Part shown: positions 19,889 through 29,352 of the stretch, in pieces
How positions within the stretch are numbered: position 1 is the first letter of the stretch
How the letters are laid out: each line of letters starts with the position of its first letter
Assembly: GCF_000296215.2 (NCBI RefSeq)
Contig: NZ_CP013949.1
Coordinates: 6,317,501 to 6,381,500 of the forward strand
Direction of reading: 5' to 3'
From: Bradyrhizobium sp. CCGE-LA001
GTDB lineage: Bacteria > Pseudomonadota > Alphaproteobacteria > Rhizobiales > Xanthobacteraceae
DNA length: 64,000 nucleotides
Program-made: the position numbers and the translations under genes
Notes under the pieces: generated by a model
Database searches by the model: none
What the model saw: only the letters and a program-made list of their open reading frames with translations
What the model was told of the DNA's origin: nothing

Positions 19889-19979
19889 GTGTTGAGGAAG
19901 GCGACTTCAAAGAGGTCAAGGACGACGTTTTTCTGCAGGCACTCGTGTTTTCCGCATCGAAGCTTACGCAAGGCAGAGC

Positions 19980-20126
19980 CTAATCGGATAGTCCGTCGCG
20001 CTTCAGGAATGCTTTGTTAATAGCGAGGGCCGCCCTGGCGCCTTCGCAGATTGCGACCGCGACAAGCAGGACATCCCGCGACACGTCCCCCGTAACATAG
20101 ACACCGGCGACACTCGGATTGGGCGT
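19980..20126 (-). pseudogene. C-terminal remnant of a thioredoxin-reductase-like flavoprotein
   Basis: One minus-strand frame reads NPSVAGVYVTGDVSRDVLL, then VAVAICEGARAALAINKAF and ends at a TAG at 19980. The VYVTGDVS and EGARAALAIN pattern is the FAD-binding C-terminus of thioredoxin reductase/FAD oxidoreductase proteins (TAGDV...GAxAAxxI). The rest of the gene, including the CxxC centre, is absent. Confidence 0.7.
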
Positions 20127-20429
20127 TCGTTGAGGGCGTGGATTGCGGGGCCGCTGGGCTGAGCGTCAGCTTTTGTTCGGTGCGGTAGGCTGGACACCGG
20201 ATTTTGACCTCAATCAAGCAGGCTGGAAAGCCGGTGGCGCGCCAGCGTGAACCGGCAAAGACCCCGTCGGGGTCGCCCAAACTCACGACCGGGCAGTAGC
20301 TCGCTCGCTTTCGGGGCGGCTAGGTATAGCCAGGTACTTACGATGCCTCTTTGATGGCGACATGCCTCGTTCAGGTCGACGCCAACGCCCGCGGACCTAA
20401 CGTCACGCTCAAGATCCGTTCGGCAAGCT

Positions 20430-20600
20430 GCGCGAGATGGACTGCGCGGCATCCTGGTCGATTGCCACTGCGGCCATTACGTCGGTCGAAAGCGCACCGC
20501 CGGGCCGAGGATGTATGGCTCTCGGATATCGGTGCCCGGTTCGTCTGCCAAGGCTGCGGTGCTCGCGGCGCTGACCTTCGCGCCGGCTTCGACCGTGATG
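20430..20600 (+). pseudogene. frameshifted zinc-ribbon-like small protein
   Basis: Two plus-strand frames complement each other: GILVDCHCGHYVGRKRTA, then EDVWLSDIGARFVCQGCGAR. Together they give a CxC...CxxC metal-binding pattern like small rhizobial zinc-ribbon proteins, with a frameshift at about 20507. Confidence 0.45.
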
Positions 20601-21734
20601 ATGGACGACTCGTTTTCGGGCAAGGACGAGCGATCAATTCAGATCGATATCAGAGGTGCAAACCGATGATAAACCGAATAGCGAAGAACGAGCCAGCGAC
20701 GACAATGACCGTCGCACTAATCGCGAAAACGACTCTCCAAGTCTCGTCCAAACGCGCCTCGTACAGAAACGACCTCCCGGGCCGGCCCCAGCATCGGCCG
20801 GCGGGCATGATGATGCTGGGGCTTCCGGACCGGCTCTTGCCTCGTGGTACTGCGGCTCTCACCGGGAACACAAGCAGATCTCCGGCCTGCTGTTTCTTTG
20901 ATCGCCGATTATTCCCGGATGTGTGTCCAAATGCACACAGGTCTGCTGACAAAGCGAAAGGCCGCAAGCGCCGCTCTGGTACGACCCCTGCGGCCGGCGC
21001 CGCGACGTTCCGCACGATCGGCGCGGCACGCCATTCAGGTAGCAAGGGGCCCCGCCAGTGTGAACTGGCGGGCAGACGATTTCCGAAGTTATCCGAGACC
21101 CGCCGGTGACGATGCTTGGTAAATGTATAGCGTGCATTTTCGAAACAGGTGGTTGCTCTGTTAGGAAATGCAGCTCAGTGTTGCTCCAGCACAACTCCGT
21201 AAGGGCCGGTGCTTGTGGTAGAGGGCCCGCCAGCTCAGCCAGCCCGGCGGTGCCTTCCCGCACTCGTTAACTTTCGATTCACATTTGTAGGTGCCGCAAC
21301 CGTCAGCCCTGCTGTAGGGTGGGCGGGCCGGGGCTGGCTGCATATTTTACTTAGATCTTTTCACCCGGTTTTTTTTGACCTTGCGCGGGCCGCAGCGATC
21401 TTTCGCTGCGGCCTTCCTGCTGACGCGGCTAATCAGGAAGGGGCTTTGTTGCGCCCCAAGTTGTCCGTTTTCGCATCGATAATTTTGGCGCGTCCCATTG
21501 CAATTGGAGCACGTTTCATGCCGAAGGAGAATTGCCTGGTTGTTCGTGCTGCGGGGAAACAACTTGACCTGTTACGGGGCGAAGCTTCCCGTATCGTGCA
21601 AGCAGCCAACGTCGGCTGGTGCACCGACCGCGCGGAAATCGGCACCAGATTCTGCTTTGAAGATTCCAAATCAGAAGAAAGACTCGCACTCACCTGCGGT
21701 CGCCTCGGCATTACCTCCCAGGCGGCTAGCCATT
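20601..21734. other. gene-poor interval with inverted repeats
   Basis: Hairpins: CCCGCCAGT/ACTGGCGGG at 21051-21072, and GGCCGCAGCGA/TCGCTGCGGCC around 21387-21412. A minus-strand frame ending near 20650 (ARLDETWRVVFAISATVIVV) reads like a membrane helix and may be the tail of a small protein, but no start is convincing. Confidence 0.35.
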
Positions 21735-21766
21735 CAAAAACCCGCCGGCCTGGAAGCCGACGGGTT
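21735..21766 (-). terminator. Rho-independent-like terminator, minus strand
   Basis: Read on the minus strand, AACCCGTCGGC and GCCGGCGGGTT form an 11-bp stem (one mismatch, 6-base loop) followed by TTTTTG. It lies downstream of the decayed minus-strand ORF that ends near 22.05 kb. Confidence 0.6.
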
Positions 21767-22049
21767 CTCAATGACCATTGCGTACCGCGGTACTCTTGAC
21801 CAATCCGCGATAGAGCAACGCTACCGACAAGTGGTTGACGGTGGGTTACGAGCTCTAAAGCAGCACTCAGCGCGCCATCTGGCAAATTTGAGCCTCTGCA
21901 AGAGCCCATAGGGCTCGGATAAGACGCATTCACTCAACAACGGCTCGTCGTTCTCGCGGCCGCAGTCGTCCTGCTCAAGTCCATAAGGTAATCGCCCGCC
22001 GAAGAATGCTTTTGGTTAGTCAGGCGATCGAAGGAGCTAGCACACGGCT

Positions 22050-22395
22050 CGGCATCCTCTCCACGGTTCGGCATCGTCGTGCTCGTCCTCGGGTCTTTGG
22101 TGCCGTGGTCGCGGTCTGATCGCCGGTCCAATTTCGGCAGTCCACCACGCCATAGCAACTCGGGTGCCGCTCAATGCCGCCGAGCGACGGATCGCTATCG
22201 CCATCCTCATCTTCCCCCTCCCTCACCTCAAGTTCGTCGGTGTCGCGGGGCACCTCATCGATCACCTTTTCGCATTCGGTCATAACGTGGGGATCTGAGG
22301 CGTCCAGGAAGTCAATCAGCCGGTCGATCTCGGCGGACGCCTCTTTCCTGATCCTTTCAGCTTGCCGGGCGGTTGATCCGCAACAATGACGGGGT
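22050..22395 (-). pseudogene. remnant of a rhizobial hypothetical protein (EIDRLIDFLDASDP type)
   Basis: The minus-strand frame has ERIRKEASAEIDRLIDFLDA followed by a strongly acidic stretch and DSDPSLGGIERHPS. This resembles a hypothetical protein common in Bradyrhizobium and Mesorhizobium accessory regions, where an acidic C-terminus with DEPSLG motifs follows an N-terminal helix. The 3' part shifts frame (APKTRGRARRCR replaces the expected acidic run) and no start codon is clear. Confidence 0.5.
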
Positions 22396-22582
22396 CTACG
22401 AAGTGATCGGCGTCTATCAGAGTGACCCGGACATGCTCGCCCGCGGCACGCAGACCGAAATCCACTATGGCGCATTTCGCTACCGCGTTATCGGCACGCC
22501 GCCCAAGAGGATGAATGGTCACTACTGGACCGATCGAAATACCCAGGGATCAGCTCAAGAAGCGCCTGTGAACGCCCGCTGA
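22373..22582 (+). pseudogene. possible C-terminal fragment of a Cap15-like (2TM beta-barrel) CBASS effector
   Basis: The 69-codon frame contains IHYGAFRYRVIGTPPKRMNG and then HYWTDRNTQG. The pattern of a strand, then (G/E)xYWTDRxTxG near the C-terminus, resembles my recollection of the SMODS-associating 2TM beta-strand-rich effector family (Cap15). The transmembrane N-terminus and any CD-NTase gene are missing, and the fragment abuts another remnant on the opposite strand. The assignment is by motif only. Confidence 0.4.
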
Positions 22583-22584
22583 AA

Positions 22585-22612
22585 GGCGAGCGGCTACTTT
22601 GGGTCGCTCGCC
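22585..22612 (-). terminator. hairpin downstream of the SARP-linked operon
   Basis: GGCGAGCG and CGCTCGCC form an 8-bp stem, followed on the minus strand by TTTC. It lies 64 bases beyond the stop of the last gene of the operon. A perfect 14-bp palindrome GCCGACATGTCGGC lies between them at 22623-22636. Confidence 0.5.
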
Positions 22613-22675
22613 ACTAATATCTGCCGACATGTCGGCTGCAACCATTGCTCCGGACTCAAACTTCAATCGGTGTTT

Positions 22676-25600
22676 TCACGTCTCATGAGCTGACAGCGAT
22701 CCCTCTTGAAATTGCAGCGTCTGCACTACTCCGAGCTGCGGTGCGAGGCCTGCCAGCGCGCCGCGACAGCTCAGGACCGCGAAAAATCGGGCTTGGGCGC
22801 CATCGAGTGCGAGGCGGCCATCCGGCTGCGTGCGGATCGTCTTGGCGTCGACGCTCTGGCTGACGTTGCCACCGATAACTCTGAGCGAACCTGCACGAAC
22901 TTCAGCGACGATGTCGCAATGGGTCGGCCGATTCTGTGGATCGGCAATGTTGTCGTAGGTGGCGCCGCTGTTGGAGCGCGAGGCGCAGACGAGGTCTCCG
23001 ACCTGCGGCACGACCTCGGTCGCGCGATAAGCCCAGAACGAGCTGCTCGTCACGCGGTTCAGCCGGTTGCGCCGCGCCGTGCGGATGTAGTTCTGGTGCG
23101 CGGCCGAGTAGGCAAAGCCGGTGCCGGCGCCGGCCGTGCGCATCACCCAGGAGATGAACACGGCGCTCCACGGATGCGCCTGCTGCCACGTGGCATTCTG
23201 GAGGTCGGCGGCGCTGACGTTCCTGTTTAGCCCTTCGCGATAATATCGCTGCAGGATCGGCACCGCGGCACTATCGGTCTCGCGCAAAATGCCGCTCGCC
23301 GGGTGCCAGCGTCGATATTCCTGCTCGGCGATCCGCACAATCGCGCTGCACAGCGCCGTGGTCGACGGCGAAGGTGACGGCCGAGCGCTCAGCACAGGCA
23401 CTGAGGACACCCCCGCAGGCTGCCGTGGCGCGGAGGGCGCGGACACCGCATAGACAACGTCAGGACGTGGCCTTAGATCCGCAAGTTCGCGCGCACGCGG
23501 GTGTTCGCCTGTCACGAACCAGCGCTTGCGTGTCCGGACCTTTTGCGCCCAACGCTGGGCAGACGTCGCGCCCAGCACGTCGGCCATTGCGAGCAGGGTC
23601 TCGCGTTCTGGGATTTTGCCTTCGCCGTACCGAGCGGCGAGTGCTTTCAGGCGCTGTTCTACGAGCTTGTCTCGGTTCTTCTTGTTTGGCCACCACTGGC
23701 CGTGGCTTGATACCGTATCGAACAGGAAGGTGAATGCCTGTTCGCTGCGGAGCTTGTACTCTCGGCAAAAGTGGTCGGCCCGCGACAGGAGCTTGCGGAC
23801 GTAGCGCAGCTGAATTTTTTGAAAAGTTGGATCCTCGGAAAGTTTCTTGAAGTAGCCGAACCAAGGCTCGCGAATTGCCCAAACGGGCTTGCCCTTCCTC
23901 ATCGAGCAGGAGTTCATCTCCTTGATGGCGAAGCTATGCTGCTCCTTGACGGCGGCTTTGCCCTGTCGCGCGATGAGCTGACGAAAGCGGTCGCTATCCG
24001 GCCCAAATACTGCATTCCATCGGCCTGGGTTCTCGGCGGCGAAGTCACGCAGCAGGGGTTGCAGGCTTCCAGTCCCCATCGTCCAGTTAACCAGCCCGAA
24101 CGACAGGCCTTGTCCGTCGAAGTTTCCGCTCAAGCCGAAAAAGCCGCCGCGCTTTCCTGTTTCGAAAGTGCTGGTGATCTCGATGGCCTTCCGCTCGGCC
24201 GGCGTAAGGCCGCTCGCTGCCAGGCTGATTTCCCCCTCTAGATCAGTCTCGAAGGCGATCGGCTCGACCAATGCCTCGGCATAGATGTCCTCACCCTCGG
24301 ACTGATCGGTTTCCCACTCAGTGTCGCGTTCGTCGCCGAATTCGCCGAACCGCTCGACCTCGCCCGCTTCCCCTTCCTCTCCTTCCTCAAGCCGTTCCGT
24401 ACTGGTCGCCTGGCCGAAGCCCTCACCCTCCTCGAAGCCCTCACCCTCGTCGAACATCTCGCTCTCGTCGAACGAGTCCAGCTCCTCGCCGTCAGGCCCC
24501 TCGCCCGTCTCCGACTCGGGCTGCTCCGTTTCCAGGGCTTCCGGCCTCAAACCTGCCGCCTCGGTCATCGACGGTTCGAATTCTTCCTCCTCCATATACG
24601 GCGCCTCGACATCGAGCCAGGCGAGCGCCTCGTCTGCCTCGTTGACCTGGGACTGGTTGATGTCAATCGCCTCTTCGGCGGCGCTCTCCCAGAAGGCGGA
24701 TGCCTCCTGCTCTTCGCCAGCTTCGCCCGAAGCACCACCCGCACAGGCGTAGGTCGTGACGCCAGGAAGGTCGGCCGCCGGATTCGCGAGCAGGAGCCAG
24801 CCGAACCGGCGGGGGATCGAGTTGTGGTCCACCAGCGTGCGATCGGCCCGGAAGAACGGGCGCAGCCGCAGCGCGGCTGCCGCTCCGAGCGGGCGGCACA
24901 GGCTGCGCGCTATGTCCTCCGCGTGCGGCTGCGTACCCGGATGCTTCTTCGTGCCGGGCCTGTAGAGGATGCGCATGGCCGGCGGCAAGGCACGCGGCGT
25001 GGCGAGCTCGCGGGCAATGCGCTTCTCTGCCCACCGCACGATGTTCGCTCCCGGGCTGTAGGTGCCATCGAAGATGTGGACTTCGTCAGGGTCGGTGTGA
25101 GCGAGAATTGCCGACACCGTTGCGCCGCCGCCGGAATGGCAGGTCAGGATGAGCCGTGCCTGGGCGAGCGTGTATCCGGTCTGCCGACTGAGCCGCGCCA
25201 ATGAGTCCTGCACCAGCGCCTGGAGCGCCCCCGGTCCCGTCAGAGCTGGAAAGTGGTACACATCCCCACGAGTCCCGCCATGGTAGTGACCGCGCGGCAG
25301 GATGCCGAGGGTCGGCCGATCGCGGCCGGGTACACCGGGAGCTGCCGGATCTGTGAAGTTGAGGCCGCTGATGGGCTCCTTGTCGATATTGATGCGCATC
25401 GCCTCGCCTTGCCCGGCGAAGCCATGGAAGTGGACAACAACATCGACGTTGCCCGACCTCTCGATGCGATTCCAGCGCAGGATCAGGTCGGGAGCCGTGC
25501 CGCGGTGACTGCGCAGGAGCGGGTGACGCGGGACCACGAGCCGGTTGGCGGCGGCCGGGCTGGACCGCGGCGGCGCCGGTTTTGACGCCGTTGGGGCTGG

Positions 25601-26410
25601 CGGCCTTGCCGCCCGCACGGGTATCGGCGCGCGGCTGCGGAGCGCGCGCGTGCGATGCCCCTCGACCGCCTCCCTCGCGGCTTTGTCGGCGGGACCGCCT
25701 TTGGGAAAGTAGGTCCAGAGCACCCACGTTCCACGGACATCGACATGAATGTAGTTCGCGCCGATACCGAGAGCGAGGTCCGTGCCTGCCGCATCGATCG
25801 CGAGCTTGGCGAGTTCGGTGCCGGTCATTCCGGCGACCTTGATGTCGGCGGCCTGCCCCGAGCAGTGGCGGCTGTTCGTGGGTTTCTGCTTGCGCTTAGC
25901 GTACACTTGCTTGTTACGAGCCCATGAGCGATAGCCCGAGGTGATTTGCACCGCCTTCTCCGCCCGCTCGCGGATCGCCTCCAGCACGCTCACGAGTGCG
26001 GGCGAGATGCGAGCGACATGAGAGGCATCGCCGCCGCTGGAGACTAGCTCCTTTACCGTGAAATGCGGCGATACGAGCTTACCCTGGACCGAAGGGCCGG
26101 TCGCGAGTAGCGGCAGGCCGACATTGTTCGGATCCCAGTGCTCCTCATCGCGACCGGTCGCCCCCGACGTTGTCTGCAACACGAGACCCGAGGGGAAACT
26201 CTCGCTCTCGAAGACGACGGACTCTCCGGCCGAAGCTTCCGACCAGATACCTGAGTCTTTCAAGCCTCGCTCCGTGAACGGCGTCTCGCCGAGTTCGCTC
26301 AGCAAAGGTCCTGCGTCGAGGTCTTCTGCGGCCTCGAGGCGCGCTGCGAACGGGACCTCCAGTCCGAGTTCGTCGAGCGTGCGTCGTGAGACCTTCATCA
26401 TGTCGGACAT
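22676..26410 (-). CDS. giant multidomain hydrolase: M15 peptidase, alpha/beta-hydrolase-like, chitosanase-like, DUF2272
   Basis: 1244 residues from the ATG at 26410, chosen for GGGAGG 7 bases upstream; an ATG at 26458 would overlap the preceding gene. Order of parts: an N-terminal segment containing GETPFTERG; an M15-type D,D-carboxypeptidase-like domain (about residues 115-225) with ITSGYRSWARN, SRHCSGQAADIKV and YIHVDVRG, which supply the zinc ligands; a Pro/Ala linker; a serine-hydrolase-like region (about 285-560) with VVHFHGFAGQG and a nucleophile elbow-like CHSGGGAT; an acidic Glu/Ser linker (about 560-720); a chitosanase/lytic-enzyme-like domain (about 725-960) with ETGKRGGFFG and NFDGQGLSFGLVNWTMGTGS; and a C-terminal DUF2272 domain (about 1020-1230). 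No signal peptide is seen, so export would need a dedicated route. A cell-wall-degrading effector is the likely role; this is inference. Confidence 0.8.
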   Translation of the reverse strand: MSDMMKVSRRTLDELGLEVPFAARLEAAEDLDAGPLLSELGETPFTERGLKDSGIWSEASAGESVVFESESFPSGLVLQTTSGATGRDEEHWDPNNVGLPLLATGPSVQGKLVSPHFTVKELVSSGGDASHVARISPALVSVLEAIRERAEKAVQITSGYRSWARNKQVYAKRKQKPTNSRHCSGQAADIKVAGMTGTELAKLAIDAAGTDLALGIGANYIHVDVRGTWVLWTYFPKGGPADKAAREAVEGHRTRALRSRAPIPVRAARPPAPTASKPAPPRSSPAAANRLVVPRHPLLRSHRGTAPDLILRWNRIERSGNVDVVVHFHGFAGQGEAMRINIDKEPISGLNFTDPAAPGVPGRDRPTLGILPRGHYHGGTRGDVYHFPALTGPGALQALVQDSLARLSRQTGYTLAQARLILTCHSGGGATVSAILAHTDPDEVHIFDGTYSPGANIVRWAEKRIARELATPRALPPAMRILYRPGTKKHPGTQPHAEDIARSLCRPLGAAAALRLRPFFRADRTLVDHNSIPRRFGWLLLANPAADLPGVTTYACAGGASGEAGEEQEASAFWESAAEEAIDINQSQVNEADEALAWLDVEAPYMEEEEFEPSMTEAAGLRPEALETEQPESETGEGPDGEELDSFDESEMFDEGEGFEEGEGFGQATSTERLEEGEEGEAGEVERFGEFGDERDTEWETDQSEGEDIYAEALVEPIAFETDLEGEISLAASGLTPAERKAIEITSTFETGKRGGFFGLSGNFDGQGLSFGLVNWTMGTGSLQPLLRDFAAENPGRWNAVFGPDSDRFRQLIARQGKAAVKEQHSFAIKEMNSCSMRKGKPVWAIREPWFGYFKKLSEDPTFQKIQLRYVRKLLSRADHFCREYKLRSEQAFTFLFDTVSSHGQWWPNKKNRDKLVEQRLKALAARYGEGKIPERETLLAMADVLGATSAQRWAQKVRTRKRWFVTGEHPRARELADLRPRPDVVYAVSAPSAPRQPAGVSSVPVLSARPSPSPSTTALCSAIVRIAEQEYRRWHPASGILRETDSAAVPILQRYYREGLNRNVSAADLQNATWQQAHPWSAVFISWVMRTAGAGTGFAYSAAHQNYIRTARRNRLNRVTSSSFWAYRATEVVPQVGDLVCASRSNSGATYDNIADPQNRPTHCDIVAEVRAGSLRVIGGNVSQSVDAKTIRTQPDGRLALDGAQARFFAVLSCRGALAGLAPQLGVVQTLQFQEGSLSAHET

Positions 26411-26441
26411 CGCACTACCTCCCGGCTCCTGTCGCAGTCGG

Positions 26442-27569
26442 TCATCGAGCAGTGACAAGCCGGGGTCTGCTCACTTCGATGGGCTTGCCGCGCGCCTTGA
26501 GATCCTTTCCGGTCGCAGCCGCCCACTCAGTGATAACGCGTCGGCTCTCGACTCCGACCGGCGTGGGCGGTGGCGGTGGCGCAGCCGCCGGCTCGAGATA
26601 CAGAATCCAGGCCAGGTCCGGAGTGGTTACGACGCCTGACTCGATGGTGCGCAGGAAAATTGACAGTTCCGAACACATCGAGAAAAACGCCGCGGACCTG
26701 CTATGCGGAGCCAAGCCGACCCGCTCGCCGATCAGTCGCAAGCGATCGGCCGCACTTGTCGCCTGCGCGCGGAGGTCGACGACGACCGGCGTATCCGCGC
26801 TGAGTGTGAGCTCGACCCAACCGAGGACCGTCGTCGCGGCCAGCTCTTCGCGGCCCAGCATCTGTTGTTGTCGTCGGGATCGGAGCACGAACCGAAGCTC
26901 TTCAGCGATGCGGAAGATCCGGTCGTTATCAGAAGTATTGACCCCTACCCTGTTCTGCACGTTGATGATCGCCTGCCAGAGTTCGAACAGCAACTCCTCG
27001 AACAACCGGACGAAGCTGGTGTTGGCGGCGTTTGCCTTGTCGTAGGCGGCCGGCCGGTTGTCGTCGGTGCCAAATGATAAGTCGAGGCCGAAGAGCCGCC
27101 AGTAAGCATTGCGGCGGACGCCTTCCGCGTCCTGCCGGACCGCACTCGTGGAAAGCCATGCCGAAATCGGATTCGCCGCACCGAAAAGCAGCGTCTCTGT
27201 TGCATCGAGCCATCGCTGAGTGGCGACGGAAGGAATCCCGAGACCCTCACCTGAGCGGAATTCACGGATGACGCGACGCAGGATTTGAACCGCTCTGGTC
27301 TGCTCGAGCGCCCAGCTGTAGCCGAGGTGATCAAACGCGGGGATACCCGCGGGCGGAGCGAACAAGCCAAAGGCGCCGAGCCCCCACAGTAATCTGCGAG
27401 CGGGCCCGGCCGGTAGCCCGTTTGGCGCCCATGGGTCGAAGGCATCCCAGACCTGCTCCATATGGAGCACCAGATCAAGTGGGTCCGAACCGAGGACAAT
27501 CGCTGCAGCGGTCTGTTGGTTGAGCGCTGGATTGGCAAGCAAGATCCGTTGGACGAGTTGCTGAATCAT
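26442..27569 (-). CDS. unknown protein of the SARP-linked operon
   Basis: 375 residues, mostly predicted helical, with no signal peptide, membrane segment or catalytic motif that I can recognise. A Pro-rich stretch near residue 335 (EPAAAPPPPPTPVG) precedes a short basic C-terminus. The start overlaps the stop of the coiled-coil gene (ATGA) and the end is 31 bases from the next start, so it is made together with its neighbours. Its place between a coiled-coil protein and a multidomain hydrolase fits an adaptor or chaperone, but the sequence does not prove that. Confidence 0.75.
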   Translation of the reverse strand: MIQQLVQRILLANPALNQQTAAAIVLGSDPLDLVLHMEQVWDAFDPWAPNGLPAGPARRLLWGLGAFGLFAPPAGIPAFDHLGYSWALEQTRAVQILRRVIREFRSGEGLGIPSVATQRWLDATETLLFGAANPISAWLSTSAVRQDAEGVRRNAYWRLFGLDLSFGTDDNRPAAYDKANAANTSFVRLFEELLFELWQAIINVQNRVGVNTSDNDRIFRIAEELRFVLRSRRQQQMLGREELAATTVLGWVELTLSADTPVVVDLRAQATSAADRLRLIGERVGLAPHSRSAAFFSMCSELSIFLRTIESGVVTTPDLAWILYLEPAAAPPPPPTPVGVESRRVITEWAAATGKDLKARGKPIEVSRPRLVTAR

Positions 27570-28066
27570 GGTGCGTCGCTCCCCGATCGAGTGGAGCCAA
27601 GGTCCATTGTCGACCCAAAAATAGGCGCAGCCATGTACCCAGGCCCTTGAATAGCCGGTTGGGGCGAAGGAACGTAATTTCCCCCGATGAATCGAACCGG
27701 GTCTTCCCTCACCGTCAATGAACCCGCATCCGTCCAGTTGGGACGCTCCAGTGCCTCTCTAAGGTTCTCCAGTCGAGCTGCGAGCTCAGGTTCCACGCGC
27801 CTTCGCTGCGTGGTCAAATCGCGCAAACCCTCGAGCTCCCGCAGCGGCCGAAGTTGATCGGAAATCGAGAACAACGCGTTTGATAAAGTGTTGTCGATGT
27901 TGCTCAGAAGAGCGAGTTGACCGACACTCTTTGTGAGCTTGTCTACCCGGTCCTGAAGCTCCTGGACCGTGGTGGTGAGCTTTTCGAGCGCCTCCTGAGG
28001 CTTCTGGACAATCGTCGTGAGCCTGTCGATCTGGTCCTGAAGTTCGTCGATTTTCGTGCTCGCCAT
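27566..28066 (-). CDS. coiled-coil protein of the SARP-linked operon
   Basis: 166 residues from an ATG at 28066 with AAGGA upstream; the longer frame begins inside the neighbouring gene. Residues about 5-60 form heptad-rich coiled coil (IDELQDQIDRLTTIV, LEKLTTTVQELQDRVDKL), then a helical stretch, then a Pro/Gly-rich tail containing GGNYVPSPQPAIQGPGYMAA. No signal peptide. Such a long parallel coil suggests oligomer formation or scaffolding. It is translationally coupled to the next gene. Confidence 0.78.
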   Translation of the reverse strand: MASTKIDELQDQIDRLTTIVQKPQEALEKLTTTVQELQDRVDKLTKSVGQLALLSNIDNTLSNALFSISDQLRPLRELEGLRDLTTQRRRVEPELAARLENLREALERPNWTDAGSLTVREDPVRFIGGNYVPSPQPAIQGPGYMAAPIFGSTMDLGSTRSGSDAP

Positions 28067-28086
28067 TGGCTTTCCTTTCCCTTGCG

Positions 28087-29352
28087 TTATGCAGCTCGTG
28101 CTTCGCTCGTCAGCCATGCACGAGCCCGGTTGATCCATACCGATGCGGTCTCGGGATGTTCGGCTTCGCGCAGACCGGCCAGCGCAACGATCCGGATGCC
28201 CTCGGTCTCTCGCCAATGCGGAGAGGTCCAGAGTGCCGCGCCCACGGTGCGTTCGAGTTCCGAGAGCGCGGCCGGGGACACGCGCGCCGGCTCGAGCACG
28301 TCAGTCATTGGGCGGCCGTTGAGAGCGGGGACTCCCGCGGAGAGACAGGCTTCAGCGATGCGCGGCATCGCGGCCATCGAACGTACGAGAAGTGGTTGCA
28401 GGGTGGTATCGGCCGCCGAAATCGGAAAGCGCGTTTCCATGGAGCGCTGAAGGGCGACCCACGGTCCTTCTTCGCTGAAACATCGCCGCGCGAAGGCACA
28501 ACCGAGTGCCGTGCGCAGCCATCCGATAGGATGGGGATCGCCGATCGGCCAGTGCAGTATCGTCTCGGCATCGCCAACTACGTCATAGAGTGCGGCGACC
28601 GAGGCGTAGCCTGAGTGCAGGAATGCGTAGACATCTGCCGCGATCTCACTGGCCCAAGGCGTCCACATCGCCCGCAACTCTTCGTCGTGGCCGAGAGCTT
28701 GCGCGAGTGCGGCACCGACCGAAGGATTCCAGCCGGTCAGGTGGGCAACCTGGTGGCCCGTCTCGTGGAAAAGTGACGTCGGACGATAGAGATTATGTCT
28801 GACAATTTTGATTGCGGCACAAGGCATCACCGCACCAGGTGCCCAGAGCCGCACGCCGGCGCGAAGGATCGAAGCGCCTGTGCCCTTGTCCTGGTAGACA
28901 AGGACACGTGGCACGGGCTTGTTCGCCTTCTGCAGAACGGAGACCATGCTGGCGACCGCCAGACGATCGAGCGTCGTCAGAGCGGCGCGCAGGACCGGGC
29001 TGGTCCGTGTGTTCACGGCATCGCCAATGAAGTCGAGGGTGACATCGACTTGAAAATAGCGGCGGCGGAAGCGCTGGACCGCGGCGGCGGCCTGACTCAG
29101 TGCCGCAGCATCGTATCGCGCCGTCGCAATCAGCTTGGCCGTTGCATCGCCGAGCGCGATCAATTCCTCGACGACTGTATTCAGCTGCCGACGCAGCGGC
29201 GCGCCGACGTCGCGCTCGACCGCCCGCCAGGCTTCCAGCGAAGCGAACTCCTCGGCATCGCGGAAGGTGCGAGCAGCGGCCAGCCAATGGGCAACCTGCC
29301 GCTCGAGATCTGCCGCCACGAGTCGTTGGCCGAGGTTTGCGACCTCCGTCAT
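28087..29352 (-). CDS. putative zinc metallopeptidase with HExxH motif
   Basis: 421 residues. The ATG at 29352 overlaps the stop of the previous gene (ATGA). A zinc-binding motif, LFHETGHQVAHLTGW, lies at about residue 195, and a downstream acidic segment, WASEIAADVYAF, about 37 residues later could give the third ligand, the gluzincin arrangement. The first 180 residues are helical, with ALGDATAKLIATARYD; the C-terminus after residue 250 is also helical. There is no signal peptide. Its partners suggest processing of co-encoded proteins or delivery as an effector. The family name is unknown to me, so only the metal site is firm. Confidence 0.72.
   Translation of the reverse strand: MTEVANLGQRLVAADLERQVAHWLAAARTFRDAEEFASLEAWRAVERDVGAPLRRQLNTVVEELIALGDATAKLIATARYDAAALSQAAAAVQRFRRRYFQVDVTLDFIGDAVNTRTSPVLRAALTTLDRLAVASMVSVLQKANKPVPRVLVYQDKGTGASILRAGVRLWAPGAVMPCAAIKIVRHNLYRPTSLFHETGHQVAHLTGWNPSVGAALAQALGHDEELRAMWTPWASEIAADVYAFLHSGYASVAALYDVVGDAETILHWPIGDPHPIGWLRTALGCAFARRCFSEEGPWVALQRSMETRFPISAADTTLQPLLVRSMAAMPRIAEACLSAGVPALNGRPMTDVLEPARVSPAALSELERTVGAALWTSPHWRETEGIRIVALAGLREAEHPETASVWINRARAWLTSEARAA

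Noticed and set aside
20351..21109. 252-codon plus-strand ORF
   Set aside because: Only its short Cys-containing part resembles a protein, and that part needs a second frame; the rest is random-like.
21209..21799. 196-codon plus-strand ORF
   Set aside because: Spans two hairpins, including a terminator, with no domain and no start signal.
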